DNA from: Uloborus plumipes | Lineage: Eukaryota > Arthropoda > Arachnida > Araneae > Uloboridae | Assembly (NCBI GenBank): GCA_038373865.1 | Contig: JAXGGA010003960.1 | Location: forward strand, 30,710-94,709 | Direction: 5' to 3' | Length of the DNA stretch: 64,000 nucleotides | Shown: positions 33,850 through 44,510 of the stretch, one piece after another | How the letters are laid out: each line of letters opens with the position of its first letter | Position numbering within the stretch: the first letter of the stretch is position 1 | Position numbers and translations under genes: made by a program | The notes under the pieces: model-generated | Seen by the model: the letters and a program-made list of their open reading frames with translations, nothing else | The model's database searches: none | Told to the model about the DNA's origin: nothing

Positions 33850-34500
33850 GTATGCGTATAATCATAGGACTGCTCTTGCAATGTGTCGAAGGTGAGGGGG
33901 GGGGGCTTGAGGGGGTAAGCAATAAGGGTGGGGATCAGGACTTTGTGATTTTTTAGTGCATACTTTGTTTTCTAACATCTGGAAACAAATCGGATTTTCC
34001 CCAATTAGTTGCAACACGCAAAGCGTATAGTTATAGTATTGCTCTTGCAATGTTTCGCGGTGGGGGGAGGGGGGGAGTAAGATTGTTGGGGGTCGGGACT
34101 TTGGGTTTTTATAGTGTATACTTCGTAAACTAACATCTTGAAACAAAAAATCAGTCTTCCCCTAATTAGTTGTGACACGAAAAGCGTATAATCATAGTAC
34201 TGCTCTTGCAATGTTTCGGAGGGGATGGGGGAAAGCAAGAGGGGTGGAGGTCGGGACTTGGTGTTTTTTTAGTGTACACTTTATGTACTAACATCTAGCA
34301 AAAAATCAGCTTTCCCTAAATTAGTTTCGACACGAAAAGCGTATAATCATAGTAGTGCTTTTGTAATGTTTCGGAGGGGGTGGGGTGAGGAGAAACCAAG
34401 AGGGGTGGAGGTCGGGACTTTGTGCTTTTTCAGTGTACACTCGATGTACTAACATCCTGAAAAAATTCAGCTTTCCCTAAACTAGTTGCGACACGATGTC
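33850..34500. repeat. Right TIR tandem array (~160-bp units, inverted to the left one)
   Basis: Four units with gcgtata at 33854, 34023, 34184 and 34339 (spacings 169, 161, 155 bp). Each contains tgctcttgcaatgtttcgg, a G-run, ggtcgggactttg, ttttttagtgtacac and tactaacatct. They are the reverse complement of the left-arm units. The open frames on the minus strand here are artefacts of the repeat. Confidence 0.75.
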
Positions 34501-34516
34501 TTTATTGACTGGACTA

Positions 34517-34860
34517 ATTATGTCATTTAGGACTTCAGAATTCAATGGTGAAAATCTTCGGCTGGAGAGTTCTGAATGACATCCCTTCCTCCACAGATAT
34601 CAGCAATGTCCAATGATTTCCGGGAAAGAACCACCGAACTCCTTATCTCCACATCCTTAAGGATAGTCTAAAATTATGTGTTTAGAACCTCAATTTTAAA
34701 ATGTTTTTGTGGGAGAGTTCCCAATTGCAGCCCTTTCCCTCATAATTTATAAACGTCTAAAATTTTGTTTTCACCTTTGAATCTTACCAAGACGTGGGGT
34801 GCTGAATATCACTCGAAGTTAACTTTTTAGATTCGCTTTTAGGTTTTTTCCGGAAAATCT
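34517..34860 (+). repeat. ~100-bp tandem repeat family, block 4
   Basis: Starts with the second half of the unit cut at 29876 (atgtcatttaggacttcag) and continues with gatagtctaaaattatgtgt, acctcaattttaaaatg and tgggagagttccc. It shares orientation with blocks 1-3. Confidence 0.6.
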
Positions 34861-35256
34861 TGGCGTGGTTAGTGACAAGGGAAAGATTTCTTCAGGACAT
34901 TAGGACTCTAGAAACTCGATATCAACGTCATTGGAAAGCCGCAATAATGGGTGACTACTGCTGGTTTCTAAAGAACGAATATTTTGCGCCACATAAAAGA
35001 AGAAAGTGACATCATTTCACTGTATTTAATTAATGTTTAATGATTTGATCTTCTACTTCAATTAAAATATGTATATCATCTCAATGACAATAGTTGCCAG
35101 ACGTCCCGGATTTCAAGGAACATTCTCGTGTTTTGAAAAATTGTCCAGCGTCCTGGGGAACTGCTATACGGGACTGCTGAAGTCCCGTATTCTATCCAAC
35201 AACAATAATTTACAGAACGAGACACTGTTTGAAAAAAAAAGAGGTAAACCAAAAAA

Positions 35257-36047
35257 TCTATATATATAAAAGAAAGTCGTGTTAGTTACACTACTTATAA
35301 CTCAAGAACGGCTGTACCGATATAGCTAAAAATTGGTGGGTAGGTAGCTTAGAGCCAGGAGACGGACATAGGCTATAATTTATGTGTGTCAGTTACATAA
35401 ATAGAAAAAATGTCTTATTAACTAAGGCTTTTTACTAAGCCTTTTTTGACACCTCCATGGCTGAGCGACATAAAGCACACGTTCTGGCAGGTTCCGGAAC
35501 GCAGTAAACAGGTTGTAAGTTAGCGGTGCGTTGAGTGTTATTTGACTTTTTCGTGAAATAAATTATAAACAAACGCGTTACTTCCCTTGAAATTTATATG
35601 TGATAAGCTGTCAGAAACGATTGCTCATTCCTAGGATCCCGATGATCCCAACCGATATGCCGTTTGAATTTAAAAGACTTCAATTTCCGATCCGTCTTGC
35701 ATTTGTCATGACCTTTAACAAATCACAAGGCCAATCCTTAAAAGTTTGTGGTTTGAATCTAGAACATCACTGTTTTTCCCATGGTCAATTATATGTGGCA
35801 TGTTTACGGGTCGGAAGACCATCTGCGTTGTTTCTTTTTGCGCCTGATAATAAAACAAAAAATGTTGTGCATCAGAAGGTACTTTAGTGAAGAGCAACCT
35901 ATGTACTAAAATACAGAAACAATAATGAAAGATTAATGTAAGTACTTAATTTTTTTTTTGTTTTTCTAATAATAAAAAACTTAATAAATTCAAAAATTTT
36001 CTTATTTATTGCCTATAAGGCGGAACAGAGTTCGCCGGGTCAGCTAG
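35257..36047 (+). mobile_element. Helitron deletion derivative (791 bp)
   Basis: The 5' end TCTATATATATAAAAGAAAG and the 3' end gggtcagCTAG, inserted between A (35256) and T (36048), are the canonical Helitron borders. A short hairpin (ggcgga..ttcgcc, 36019-36036) lies just before the CTAG end. The Rep domain and most of the helicase are gone. The helicase C-terminus remains at 35600-35887. Confidence 0.9.
35600..35887 (+). pseudogene. C-terminus of a Helitron PIF1-type helicase
   Basis: 95 residues, open from a GTG; no true start, since this is a remnant. It covers the last helicase motifs: LAFVMTFNKSQGQSLKV, then FSHGQLYVACLRVGRPSAL. In working copies the latter usually reads ...CSRV..., so a Ser has become Leu here. 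The end (KTKNVVHQKVL, TAG) is the natural C-terminus of the protein. Helitrons move by rolling-circle replication using Rep and this helicase; this copy lacks both activities. Confidence 0.9.
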
Positions 36048-38078
36048 TGTGAAATAAAGAGCAGTAAGAAAATCACGTGGCAGCAAAAGCAAAAATTGTT
36101 TTCGTTTTGATTTTTGGTTTGTACGCTTTTGTTTTGACGGCAGACCATGAAGGAGCCAAATGGTTGCTTCCATTTACCTCGTTGTTGACTAAAGTTGGAA
36201 ATTCATGATGGGAAAACCAATTTTTTCTTGTTCACTCAAAATAATCAATTTTTCAACAATTCATTAACTCACTTGCTAAAAAAAAAAAATTCTGAACAAG
36301 TATTTCCACATATGAATTTGAAGTATATACTGACTTACGAAACACGTGTTCTATTCAGGTCATTAAAACAGAATTTATTGTGGCTATCAAATCATTAAAT
36401 GTAAATTGCAATAAATTTTATAACAACTTGAAGGCACATACAAATTTGAAAAGAATTGTTACAGGACAAAAATCAAATAGCAAATATGGTTTTTGATCAA
36501 TATTATGTCATAATAATTAAGAGTTAGAATTTTAGTTTGTTTTTGTTAATCTTTTTTAGCTTTTTAGCTTGCTGAAATTGCAAGATTTAATTCAATGTCT
36601 GATCAATTGTAAAATCCGCATGTTTATTAATAGCACATTAAAATTATTGTACTCATTCAGATTTCTCCATGGGCTTGTGTGGCATTAAAAAACAATTTTT
36701 ACTCCAGGATTCCTTGCATTATTGTTTCAGATAAGTAGGCACATTTATTAAGAACAAAGTTCGATTGCACCGTTTATTTTCAGTAAACGTAAGTAAAAAA
36801 ACTAATTAGCACCTGTTCCTATCAACGTCGATCTGTATATTGAACTTCGTTCTATTACTTGCTTTTTTCTTTGAGTTAGAGTTCCTCCAAAACTGTGCTC
36901 ACCCACAATTATAAAAATATAAAGGAATTTTCCGAAAGCTATTAAAGCCTGTTAGTTTATCACCCCTTAAAACTACACCGTAATCAGTGATTGCCCTCAA
37001 TCACAGAAAGATCCCCACCATCACTTCACCTTCTGCTGTTCTCAAATCCGGCAGCCCTGATAGCATTCCATGATAAATTAATGAAATTGATAATAATAAT
37101 AACAATAATAGAACTGGGTTTAAAACGCTTTTCAACTCCTTTTAATATTAGTAAGATAGTCATTAAAAAAAACTGTACGTATTACAGATTTCATATCATT
37201 ATTTTTAAAATCTATACTGCAAAATTAGTTATAAACAGCGGATTCCATTTTTGTTAGGTAAATTTAAGAATATTTTTATTGACTAATGTAAACAACAATG
37301 GCCAGAGCCCAAACAAGCAAAAGTGGTGTCCAAGACCTGATACAATTTGGTGCCCACTCACAAAATAATCTGCACATTTTGAAAATAGTAATTTCAAAAA
37401 ATTGAAACAAAATTAATCTATTTTGGTGCCCCAGAACTGTTTTACCTTGGTCCATGAGCTCGCAGGACTGTGTGTTAATCAGGCTCTCACAAAGGCCCAA
37501 AAATTGAATCTTGTGGGACAGAGACCTCACTTAAAACATCAGTCCGTTGAGAAAAAAATTCCAATAACTACTCTTTGTTTTATCTCTATAAACCTATTTC
37601 TAAACCAATTTGAAGTTTTTCATCCAATTGAAATGCAAGTTAGTTTGCTAAGCAGAGCAATGTGTGATATTTTATTGAAAGCTTTTTAAAAGATTCAATG
37701 TCAACAACATATGCACACTTTTTATTTTCTACAGCCATAGTAACTTTGTCATTTTAGTGCGATAAAAAAAAAGATGTTGCGTAACCAATTTAACTATACT
37801 GCAAACATGAGAGCAGAACATTATTCTCTAGAAAGTTCAGTACCCTTAGTTATTGCAGCATTTCAAAAATTTTACGAACTGCGAATTTGAACCCACAGGC
37901 CTATAACTTCCCGCCTCTGCTTTTGACCCTTTGTTGATAGTGGCGTTATGTTTGCCAACTTTTTAGTCTTCTGACACTATCCCCGAGTTATACCAAGCAT
38001 TGAGATAACATCAACTCTATTTAGTTCTTCAAAAATTGTTTTGGACACCTAGTTTTGAAACTCATTCATTTGAGTATA
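36048..38078. other. No gene seen
   Basis: AT-rich sequence. A word of the type caatttggtgcccac appears at 37346 and ttttggtgccccag at 37418, but I see no ordered structure. None of the short open frames (36195, 36991, 37276, 37423) is recognisable. Confidence 0.4.
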
Positions 38079-38365
38079 CTGTTAAAACTACAGGTTAATA
38101 GTTACTACACAAGGCACATTTAAGGGTTTAACGTTGTAGCACCAGCGGCACCCCTTGAGGGGTACCACTTGACTCCCTGTGGCGCTCTTGAAGGCCCCAT
38201 TTGGATCCTTAGGGTGCCATGGGTCACCCATAAGGTGCCACATGGAGCCAAACGTCACCTTCAAGGGTGCCATAGGGAGTCAAGTGGCAACCCTCAGGGG
38301 GTGCTGCTGGTGCTACAACGTTACACCCTTAAATGTGCCTTGTGCAACCTGTAGTTTTAACAGTG
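38079..38365. mobile_element. Palindromic MITE (287 bp) with ~130-bp arms, TA-flanked
   Basis: The arms run inward from ctgttaaaactacaggtt and the inverted aacctgtagttttaacagtg. Both contain aaggcacatttaagggt, aacgttgtagcaccagc and cacttgactccct. TA on both sides; the left tip has lost two bases. Three overlapping open frames on both strands are by-products of the palindrome. A transcript would make a long hairpin. Confidence 0.8.
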
Positions 38366-38755
38366 TAGAAGAAACGTTGACAAAAATGATTCTGTTGTCT
38401 TTGCTACGAAAGTTTTTTTTTTTTTAATGATATTATTATTTAACTATTTATCGCATTTATTTATTTAGTTAGTTGATTATTTGCATTGTTTATGAGAAAA
38501 ATCTGAATAGCATTCTATTATCATCATGTAGTTATTTCTCAAAGATGTTTTTTGTGATAACACCATATATATATATATAACTTCTGCAATACGTAATTCA
38601 TCAAATTTCAAAAGTAAGGTATCATTTTAAAAACATATTCCCGCCGGTTTCGACGAAATATAAAGAGGCAATTCTTATTTTGGCTGTTTTGTTAAATAAA
38701 CTTAAGTTTTTCTTTGTTTTTAAGCATTGCATTAATGCACAGCATTCCGTAAGAG

Positions 38756-38820
38756 AAGCCCAGTGGTTCAGTTTGTTCGAGCGTATATCCGAAAATCATG
38801 AGTTCGAATTCCTAATAGGG
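38756..38820 (+). ncRNA. tRNA-like SINE head
   Basis: cagtggttcagtttgttcga resembles a polymerase III A box with D-arm, and gagttcgaattcc at 38800 a B box, about 37 bp apart. Acceptor arms do not pair, so it is not a functional tRNA but the 5' part of a tRNA-derived SINE or a tRNA relic. Confidence 0.5.
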
Positions 38821-39234
38821 ACGAAAATTCTTCAGCAGAATTACGATCCAAATTTCCAATAAATGTGAAATTTTTAAACTCATAACTGGATTATGGACTA
38901 CAATTTTGCTGTTGTTAAAACCAGAAAAGAAAACTTTTTTATGTCGGTAAACCGCAGTTTAATTTTTAAAAAATATTTCAATGAGATAGGGGTATCGATT
39001 TCACTTAGTTTTGTGATTTAATTACAAAACACGTTGATGAACACAGCATCCTAGGATGGAGGCAGGGACGTCATTTCAAGTTTTTTCAGGGGGGGGGGGC
39101 AAAGGGCAACACAAAGCAATTTCACCGGAAAACAAAAAACTACGCCCACTTATATGTAAATACATTGATTTCTCAAAGTCAGGGGGGGGCAACTGAATCC
39201 CCCTGCCCCCCTTACAGTAAAAAGGTGTTGGCCT

Positions 39235-39271
39235 GGTCCTCCATCCAGGCCACGGGCCTGGATGGAGGACC
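39235..39271. repeat. 17-bp perfect GC-rich hairpin with 3-nt loop
   Basis: ggtcctccatccaggcc, loop acg, ggcctggatggaggacc. It sits directly before the tRNA-like sequence at 39271, and part of it (ctaggatggaggcaggga) is echoed at 39050-39066. The tight loop looks like a foldback made at a strand switch. Confidence 0.75.
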
Positions 39272-39340
39272 ATTAGCTGAGTCGGTCAAAGGGGCGTGAA
39301 AATAACGCGAAAGTCATGGGTTCGGTTTCCCATTTTCCAG
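39271..39340 (+). ncRNA. tRNA-like SINE head
   Basis: attagctgagtcggtcaaag is an A-box/D-arm-like start and gggttcggtttccc at 39318 a B-box-like end. The spacing fits a tRNA with a long variable arm, but the acceptor stem is not closed. It is probably the polymerase III promoter of a SINE. Confidence 0.5.
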
Positions 39341-40751
39341 GAAAATGTCGTTCTGAATTGACTTGTTTTCTTTTACCGAACCCCTTACCTAAACAGCTTG
39401 TGTTTTGATAAATTGCTAAAAACTTAAAATTGATTAGTAGAATCCACAAAAATGAATAAATAAATAAATAAATAAAAGAAAGAAAAAAGAAAGCAAACTG
39501 ATTAGCTATATAAAATCGTGAAAGCGACCAAATTTTTATAAACATCACGAAAAATCAAGCAAAAATAACAGGTAAAACAATAAGTTGTTTAAAAAAAAAA
39601 ACACTTAAAACTATTAGTTTCAAAAAAAAAAAAAAAACCTTGCCCCCCTCCCTTCCAGGAACTCAGTCCTAAATCCGCCTATGGCAATAATGCATATTCA
39701 TATTTGGGCGTGTAACATTGCAAGTATTTGCTACCAACAAAGCGTTGAGTGGAAATAATGTCTTTGCAGCTCTCATCCACCCATTTGTCGAATAAACCTT
39801 CCTAACCTTAATGCACGTTACATAACTGTTAATTAACTAGAGAACTGAAAAAAGGCAAACCGAAAAATAAATAATATTAATAACGGAAACGAATTCTTCG
39901 TCTGACCGGTAAGCAAAACCGCGCTTGCTTAGTGTCCTTCAAATTTTTGCCTTGAAAGTAAAGTTAATAGAGTATATAATTATTACTCATTTTTATTCAG
40001 CTCGCCATCATGATGATAACAGCCTTTAGAGTTTTTTTTCAAAGGCAATAATTCTGATAAATTGTTTTTGTTTTTTCATCAGGTAAAAATGTGAGGGGAA
40101 TGAAATCTTATACAACAGTGCGTCTTTTTATAGTTCATTTCCTTGTAGAAACGAAAGTTTCAAAAGAAAAAAAAAAAACCAAGCTCAAAACCAGCATCAA
40201 GACGCGATCTTTTATGTCGTCTGTATTGACAGAAAAGTTATTGATGAGTACAGTTTTTTTATCGTTTAAGTAGAAATTAATTTCGGAGTAAGATAAATTT
40301 ATGCATGATTTCAAATTTCCTGGCGGAAAAGAAATTTAAGTGGATGTTTTCTGTGTAATATATGTATATTTAACGCCTTTTTACTGTCAACAGAAAAATA
40401 ATTCTTCCGCTTGGGATCCTGTTGTGAGCACTTTAATTTCTTTAAGTATGCATACTTTTATGGTTTCGTCATGATAGTTAGCATTGATTTGCTATTTTTC
40501 TTTATGGCCGTTCAAGAGATCACCTTAAGCATTTTAAGTTTATTTTCAGGTTTCTTCCTTTGTAGCTGTTATGAAGGCAACACTGCTGCAAGATCGTTTA
40601 AAAATTCATTAGAACAAAATTTTTTTCACCTTTTATGCGGTTTTCAACTTTTTTTCAGCCTATAGACCCCAAACTTAGTGCGTCAGAAAAACATATTTCT
40701 TATCCGAGGGTTGAAAATCAATGTTTTAAAACGGGATATGAAATAATAATA
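39341..40751. other. No gene seen
   Basis: AT-rich, with a TAAA run near 39455-39475 and A/C runs. Short open frames at 40091 and 40411 resemble nothing I know. Confidence 0.4.
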
Positions 40752-41373
40752 GGGTAGATTGAGGAAGACGCCGTAGTTTTCAACGTTAATTTACGTAAAA
40801 TAGCGCATTGGTTTTATTTTTAAAAATCTAATTTATCCACAAAATATGAACTTTTGTGATTAGTAAGAAATAGTTCTCACTTTGAAGAACATATTTTTAT
40901 ATACTGCCGAAAATTACTGATTACAAAACCCTTCCATTTCGGCATCTTCCCCATACCGTTGGGGAATATGCCGTTAGTGCAATTTCCGTGGGGAAGATGA
41001 CGTATATGAGTTTTCGCTCTAACTACTGCATGCAATATATTTTATTGAATCACATTTTTTCCGACAGTTCGGTGTCGTTGTCTAAGTCTATGTTTGGAGT
41101 ACGATCATTGTTTTCTCTAGGGCTTGTCAAAAAGCTACGGCATCTTTCCCAAAAGAAAATACGGCGTTTTAGTCAAAGTTAGTTTTCGGGTACTCAGCAG
41201 AGCGGTTAAAATGACAAAACACTATAAAAACACCCCTCGAACCAACGGTAAATCAAAAACGATTTATGTTTTGTCTCAATATGTATGCTCCTTCATTCTA
41301 ACTGACTGGTTAACTGTTTTTGTTGATTCTTGTGAGTGAAACACATGATACGACATCTTCCCCCAAATTATCC
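40752..41373. mobile_element. TIR element with GGCATCTTCCCC motifs (622 bp), TA-flanked
   Basis: Left end gggtagattgaggaagacg and right end cttcccccaaattatcc are imperfect inverted partners with TA outside. Inside, variants of ggcatcttcccc recur (40942, 40980, 41140, 41352). An ATG at 41211 begins MTKHYKNTPRTNGKS, faintly like the start of pogo/Tigger-type transposases. That link is weak. Confidence 0.45.
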
Positions 41374-41387
41374 TATATAAGAAGCAT

Positions 41388-41774
41388 AGGCGGCTCGTAC
41401 TGGAGGGCGACCGCCCCCTCACTTGCGAAAGTAAAGGAGCCTTGCCCCCTCACTTTTCCCGGCTATAAAGTGATGATCGAGTAAAAAATGATTTTTTACT
41501 CAGTAAATTGATTAATTTCACCCAGATAACAGCGAAAAATTCCATAATTTCGGACTTTTTACATATTATTTCATAAAAATGAATGAAAAACAACCAGCCT
41601 GGTTGGCTTTTGAGGCCATATTCCGCATTTTTTAGAGGTCATTTAATCAGTAATGTTAAAATCCAACATAATATAGCAAATTTAATCAAAAAAAAAAAAC
41701 TTTCGAGGTGATGTTTTTACCTCCCTCCCCACACATTTCTCTTGACCCCCCACTTTTTTGATGTACCAGCCGCA
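41388..41774. mobile_element. Candidate TIR element 'GGCGGCTCGTAC'
   Basis: aggcggctcgtactgga near 41390 is matched by the inverted gatgtaccagccgcat near 41760-41774. C-rich stretches (ccgccccctcacttg, ccccccacttttttga) follow just inside both ends. No clear target duplication. No coding sequence. Confidence 0.4.
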
Positions 41775-41885
41775 TATACAAAAAAAAAAAAGAATCTTGA
41801 CATTTTGAATTCAAATTACGTTTTTTGCAATGACGAATTGCGATAGGTGTTTGTGTGTGTGTGCTCCTTTGTCACGATGCGTTGC

Positions 41886-42197
41886 ATGGGCCCCGTGCAG
41901 AGGGCCGGAAAGCAAGAGGGAACTGCTGCCACTGGGCAGGAGAAGCTTTCAATCAACTGAAAAGAGGAAGACTATCAATTGAAAAGAGGGACTGCAATGC
42001 AGTTTGAGGTCCATAAAGAAAACATAGAGCAACTTGTCATTGCCCAAAAAAAGCTCATGGAGGGAATATCATATTTTCGAGAAACCTTCGAAGATTTTAA
42101 TCCCGCAATTTAACAGAAGGTTTATCCGTCTAAACTCATCAAGGGAAAACTTAAACAGCCTATTCTTCCATCTCTAGGTAATGAAAGGCGGGAGAAA
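41886..42197 (+). pseudogene. Decayed open frame of unknown identity
   Basis: From the ATG at 41886 one frame runs about 103 codons with only two internal stops (TGA at 41958, TAA at 42111). The middle part (residues after the first stop) is helical and charged: MQFEVHKENIEQLVIAQ, KKLMEGISYFRETF. The patch is more G+C-rich than its surroundings. I do not recognise the family. It could be a dead retrocopy or simply chance. Confidence 0.3.
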
Positions 42198-42698
42198 TGA
42201 GACTACTGTGTTTACATGCCGAAGAAAATTTTTAAAAAATATTTTAACTTGTCCATTAAATGTAGTAGGATACAATCAAATATACTACATCCACTGAGCT
42301 AGGTCGATTTTTTCTTCAAATTTATTTCGACTTATGAATGCAAATATCCCACCGACCCCCTTTTCCCGACTCTCTTCCATGTTAATCTCGAAACAATTCT
42401 CATGCTTCAAAAATAAATAAATAAATAAAAATACAAATATTTTCAAAAACATGTAATATTTTTTGTACCAATTTTTCAAACAGTGTCATTTTTATACTTT
42501 TTATAATTTTTTGAAAAGAAGTTTTAAAATGATATTTTACCAAAATTATAAATTTGCAAGCTCACTCAGAGAAAAGTAAAAATGCCTATTCTTTCTTGTC
42601 TATTTAAGTCGAAACATTTCTTCATTCTTCAATGGAAATAAAATATAAAAAAAATGTTTTTAAATCTAAAGACTATTTCTGTGATTTTGAATCGCAAT

Positions 42699-43025
42699 AA
42701 AAAGTATGAAATAAAATAAATATATGATTTCTTGATGTCAATAGTCAAAAATTTCAGTTGATCTATTTATATCTTTATACGTTGATTAATTCTAAAACAT
42801 ACATTAAAATTTAAATTAGAAATTTGAGAAAAGAAATAGGCGGTATTGTGAAAATTATTCATACTAAGCTGGGGACCGTCTTTTTCTTCTCTTAAATTTT
42901 TAATTTAAATTTTATTGTATGATCTGGAATTAATCAACATATAAAGTTATAATTAGATCAACTGAAAATTTCACTGGGTTCATCAAGAAATCCATATATG
43001 TATTTATTTTATTTCATACTTTTTA
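42699..43025. mobile_element. Palindromic MITE-like repeat (327 bp)
   Basis: Arms 42699-42845 and 42884-43025 match in inverted orientation (aaaaagtatgaaataaaata outside, caactgaaa/tttcagttgatct within, tttaaattagaaattt inside), about 80% by eye, with a ~40-bp loop. No transposase. Target duplication not resolved. Confidence 0.6.
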
Positions 43026-43148
43026 GTGCGACGTTATTGGTGCGGGATTCGATCCAGAAGGCCAAATTGGCAGCATTCTACTGGAATGCTCCATAATGTT
43101 CTTTAAACCAATAGTGGACAGTTGTGGTCCAGTGACCTGGTGTAATGT

Positions 43149-43523
43149 TATACAAATAGTAATAATAATACAGTGAATGCCCGATTATACGCTCCTCCTC
43201 CTGACTTCGTGTTTTCCCCCAATTTACGTTTCTTTCACTAGGTCCTTTCTGCAGGTGCTTTTCTGTATTTCCGTACTTTACGTTTTTTTAACCTGGTCCC
43301 CTGAGGAACGTAAAATTGGGGTTTCACTGATATAATAATAATAATCTCTGTTTAGTTGCATGAACTAGTTCATGATTGGCTGCAAGTGATCTCCAAGTAG
43401 CTTAATATAGCCGTTTCCAGTCAGTGGTAGCTGCAGTTGGACCATAGGACCAATCATGCTATGTAAAAACAGATCTTGCCTTTGTTACACCTACCAACAG
43501 TTTTCACAGTGCCTTATTAGAAA
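43149..43523 (-). repeat. 3' tail of a non-LTR element, copy 1
   Basis: 375 bp nearly identical to 45507-45883. On the minus strand it follows the RNase H remnant at 43690-44510 and ends in ATT units, as expected for the 3'UTR and tail of that retrotransposon. The small TIR element at 43171-43329 sits inside the ATT tail. Confidence 0.7.
43171..43329. mobile_element. Small pogo-like MITE in the ATT tail, copy 1 (159 bp)
   Basis: Ends cagtgaatgcccgattatac and (inverted) cagtgaaaccccaattttac, with ATA on both sides, inside an ATA microsatellite. CAGTG-type ends resemble pogo/Tigger MITEs. Non-coding. Confidence 0.6.
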
Positions 43524-43689
43524 CTTGAATACATGGTACTGAGGGAAATGCTCCGTACTCGAACCCTACCATTAGCTGCTACCTACGTAAGTCGAGACTC
43601 AATTAACCCATCTACGAGTTTAGCGTTGTCTAGAGTCTAACCAATATCATCACGAAATTAGAAGCGGCACTGAGCTGTTAGTTAAGACG

Positions 43690-44510
43690 CTACAACTGGC
43701 CTTCTGATGCTGTAATCCACAATAGCCAGGTTTCATCGCACTATCCTAATAGACATGTTCGTCGTGTTGTTGTTCCATATCCCAGCGATCTAGAACATCT
43801 AGACCAAATCCATGACACCATGTTGCTTAAGTAATTCCACAAGTCCGTGCTCTCCCCCACCCCACAGCAGCTCGGCAGGGGGGGGGGGGCAATATATTCC
43901 AGGATATGGACAGGTGAAGCAGGACGAGAACAAAGGAAAGGTGAAAAAGTCTAGACTATGCCAATAACTTTCGACGATTTAATATGACCACTACGTAGTC
44001 TGGCCAAGGAAGTTTGTTCAGATCTAGTACCGTAGTTGGAGAGGGACATGCCAGGGTGTTGATTGGTATACCAGTTGTGTGAGGGAGGAGCTGTCCAAGT
44101 ACAGTTTGCTCTGGCTTTATAAATCGAGTAAATCTCGGGTGCAGAAAGTTTATTAGAGGCGGCAGTAGGAAGATTGCTTTCCTCTTTCACTAACAAATCC
44201 GCAATTTTATTCAGCAAAACTCGCACGTGGGAGGGGATCCAATGTAAAAAAACCCTGCTTTTTTGAGAAAGGGAAAATATTTTTGTAACAACTACTTGGC
44301 CAGTTTCCTCTGATATATTTGGGCAGTTTTTCAAACATTGGGTTGAACTAATGCTGTCCGTTAAAATGTATGTATTGTTGTCTTCATACTGAGGGGTGAA
44401 ATCTAAAGATTCACGAATTGCAAGAAGTTCTGAACGGAACACTGAGTAGTTATCTGGGTTACGAAATTTTCAACGAAAAACCAAGCCCTCCTTCGTCCTG
44501 GCGTGCACTC
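43690..44510 (-). pseudogene. Non-LTR retrotransposon RNase H domain and C-terminal end, broken
   Basis: The long frame 44442-43951 (163 aa) starts VFRSELLAIRESL with the catalytic Glu and continues with TDSISSTQCL (Asp) and FLHWIPSHV, then KIADLLVKE (Asp). Upstream, one stop interrupts EGLVFR*KFRNPDNYS. Downstream, after a frameshift at ~43955, [13 protein letters not shown] and [12 protein letters not shown] give the zinc-knuckle-like tail and natural C-terminus of Jockey-like ORF2. The first RNase H Asp and the whole RT are missing. The 3'UTR follows to 43149. No ATG is expected at the GTG where the open frame begins. Confidence 0.85.

Larger units (their letters stand above)
29877..34516 (+). 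mobile_element. Academ-like DNA transposon with tandem-repeat TIRs, 3-bp target duplication ATT
   Basis: The ends are TAGTCCAGTCAATgaagg and its inverted partner attgactggacta. ATT stands at 29874-29876 and 34517-34519. Inward from the tips both arms share gtcgcaacta and tttagggaaagctgaat, then diverge into arrays of ~160-bp units (three left, four right, opposite orientation), then cgttgttttncgaaatgtta. Deleting the element and one ATT rebuilds caaagatggtatacaatt|atgtcatttaggacttc, a normal unit of the surrounding repeat family, which independently confirms the borders. The interior holds a broken PIN/XPG-like plus CXC gene. From memory, 3-4 bp targets and XPG-like proteins are reported for Academ transposons. 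4,640 bp, of which 1,420 are a nested Tc1-type element. Confidence 0.75.

Noticed and set aside
33862..34238. Minus-strand open frames of 77 and 94 codons
   Set aside because: They are translations of the TIR tandem units, rich in Pro/Pro-Pro from G runs.
38088..38427. Three overlapping open frames
   Set aside because: They lie in the arms of a palindromic MITE and mirror each other.
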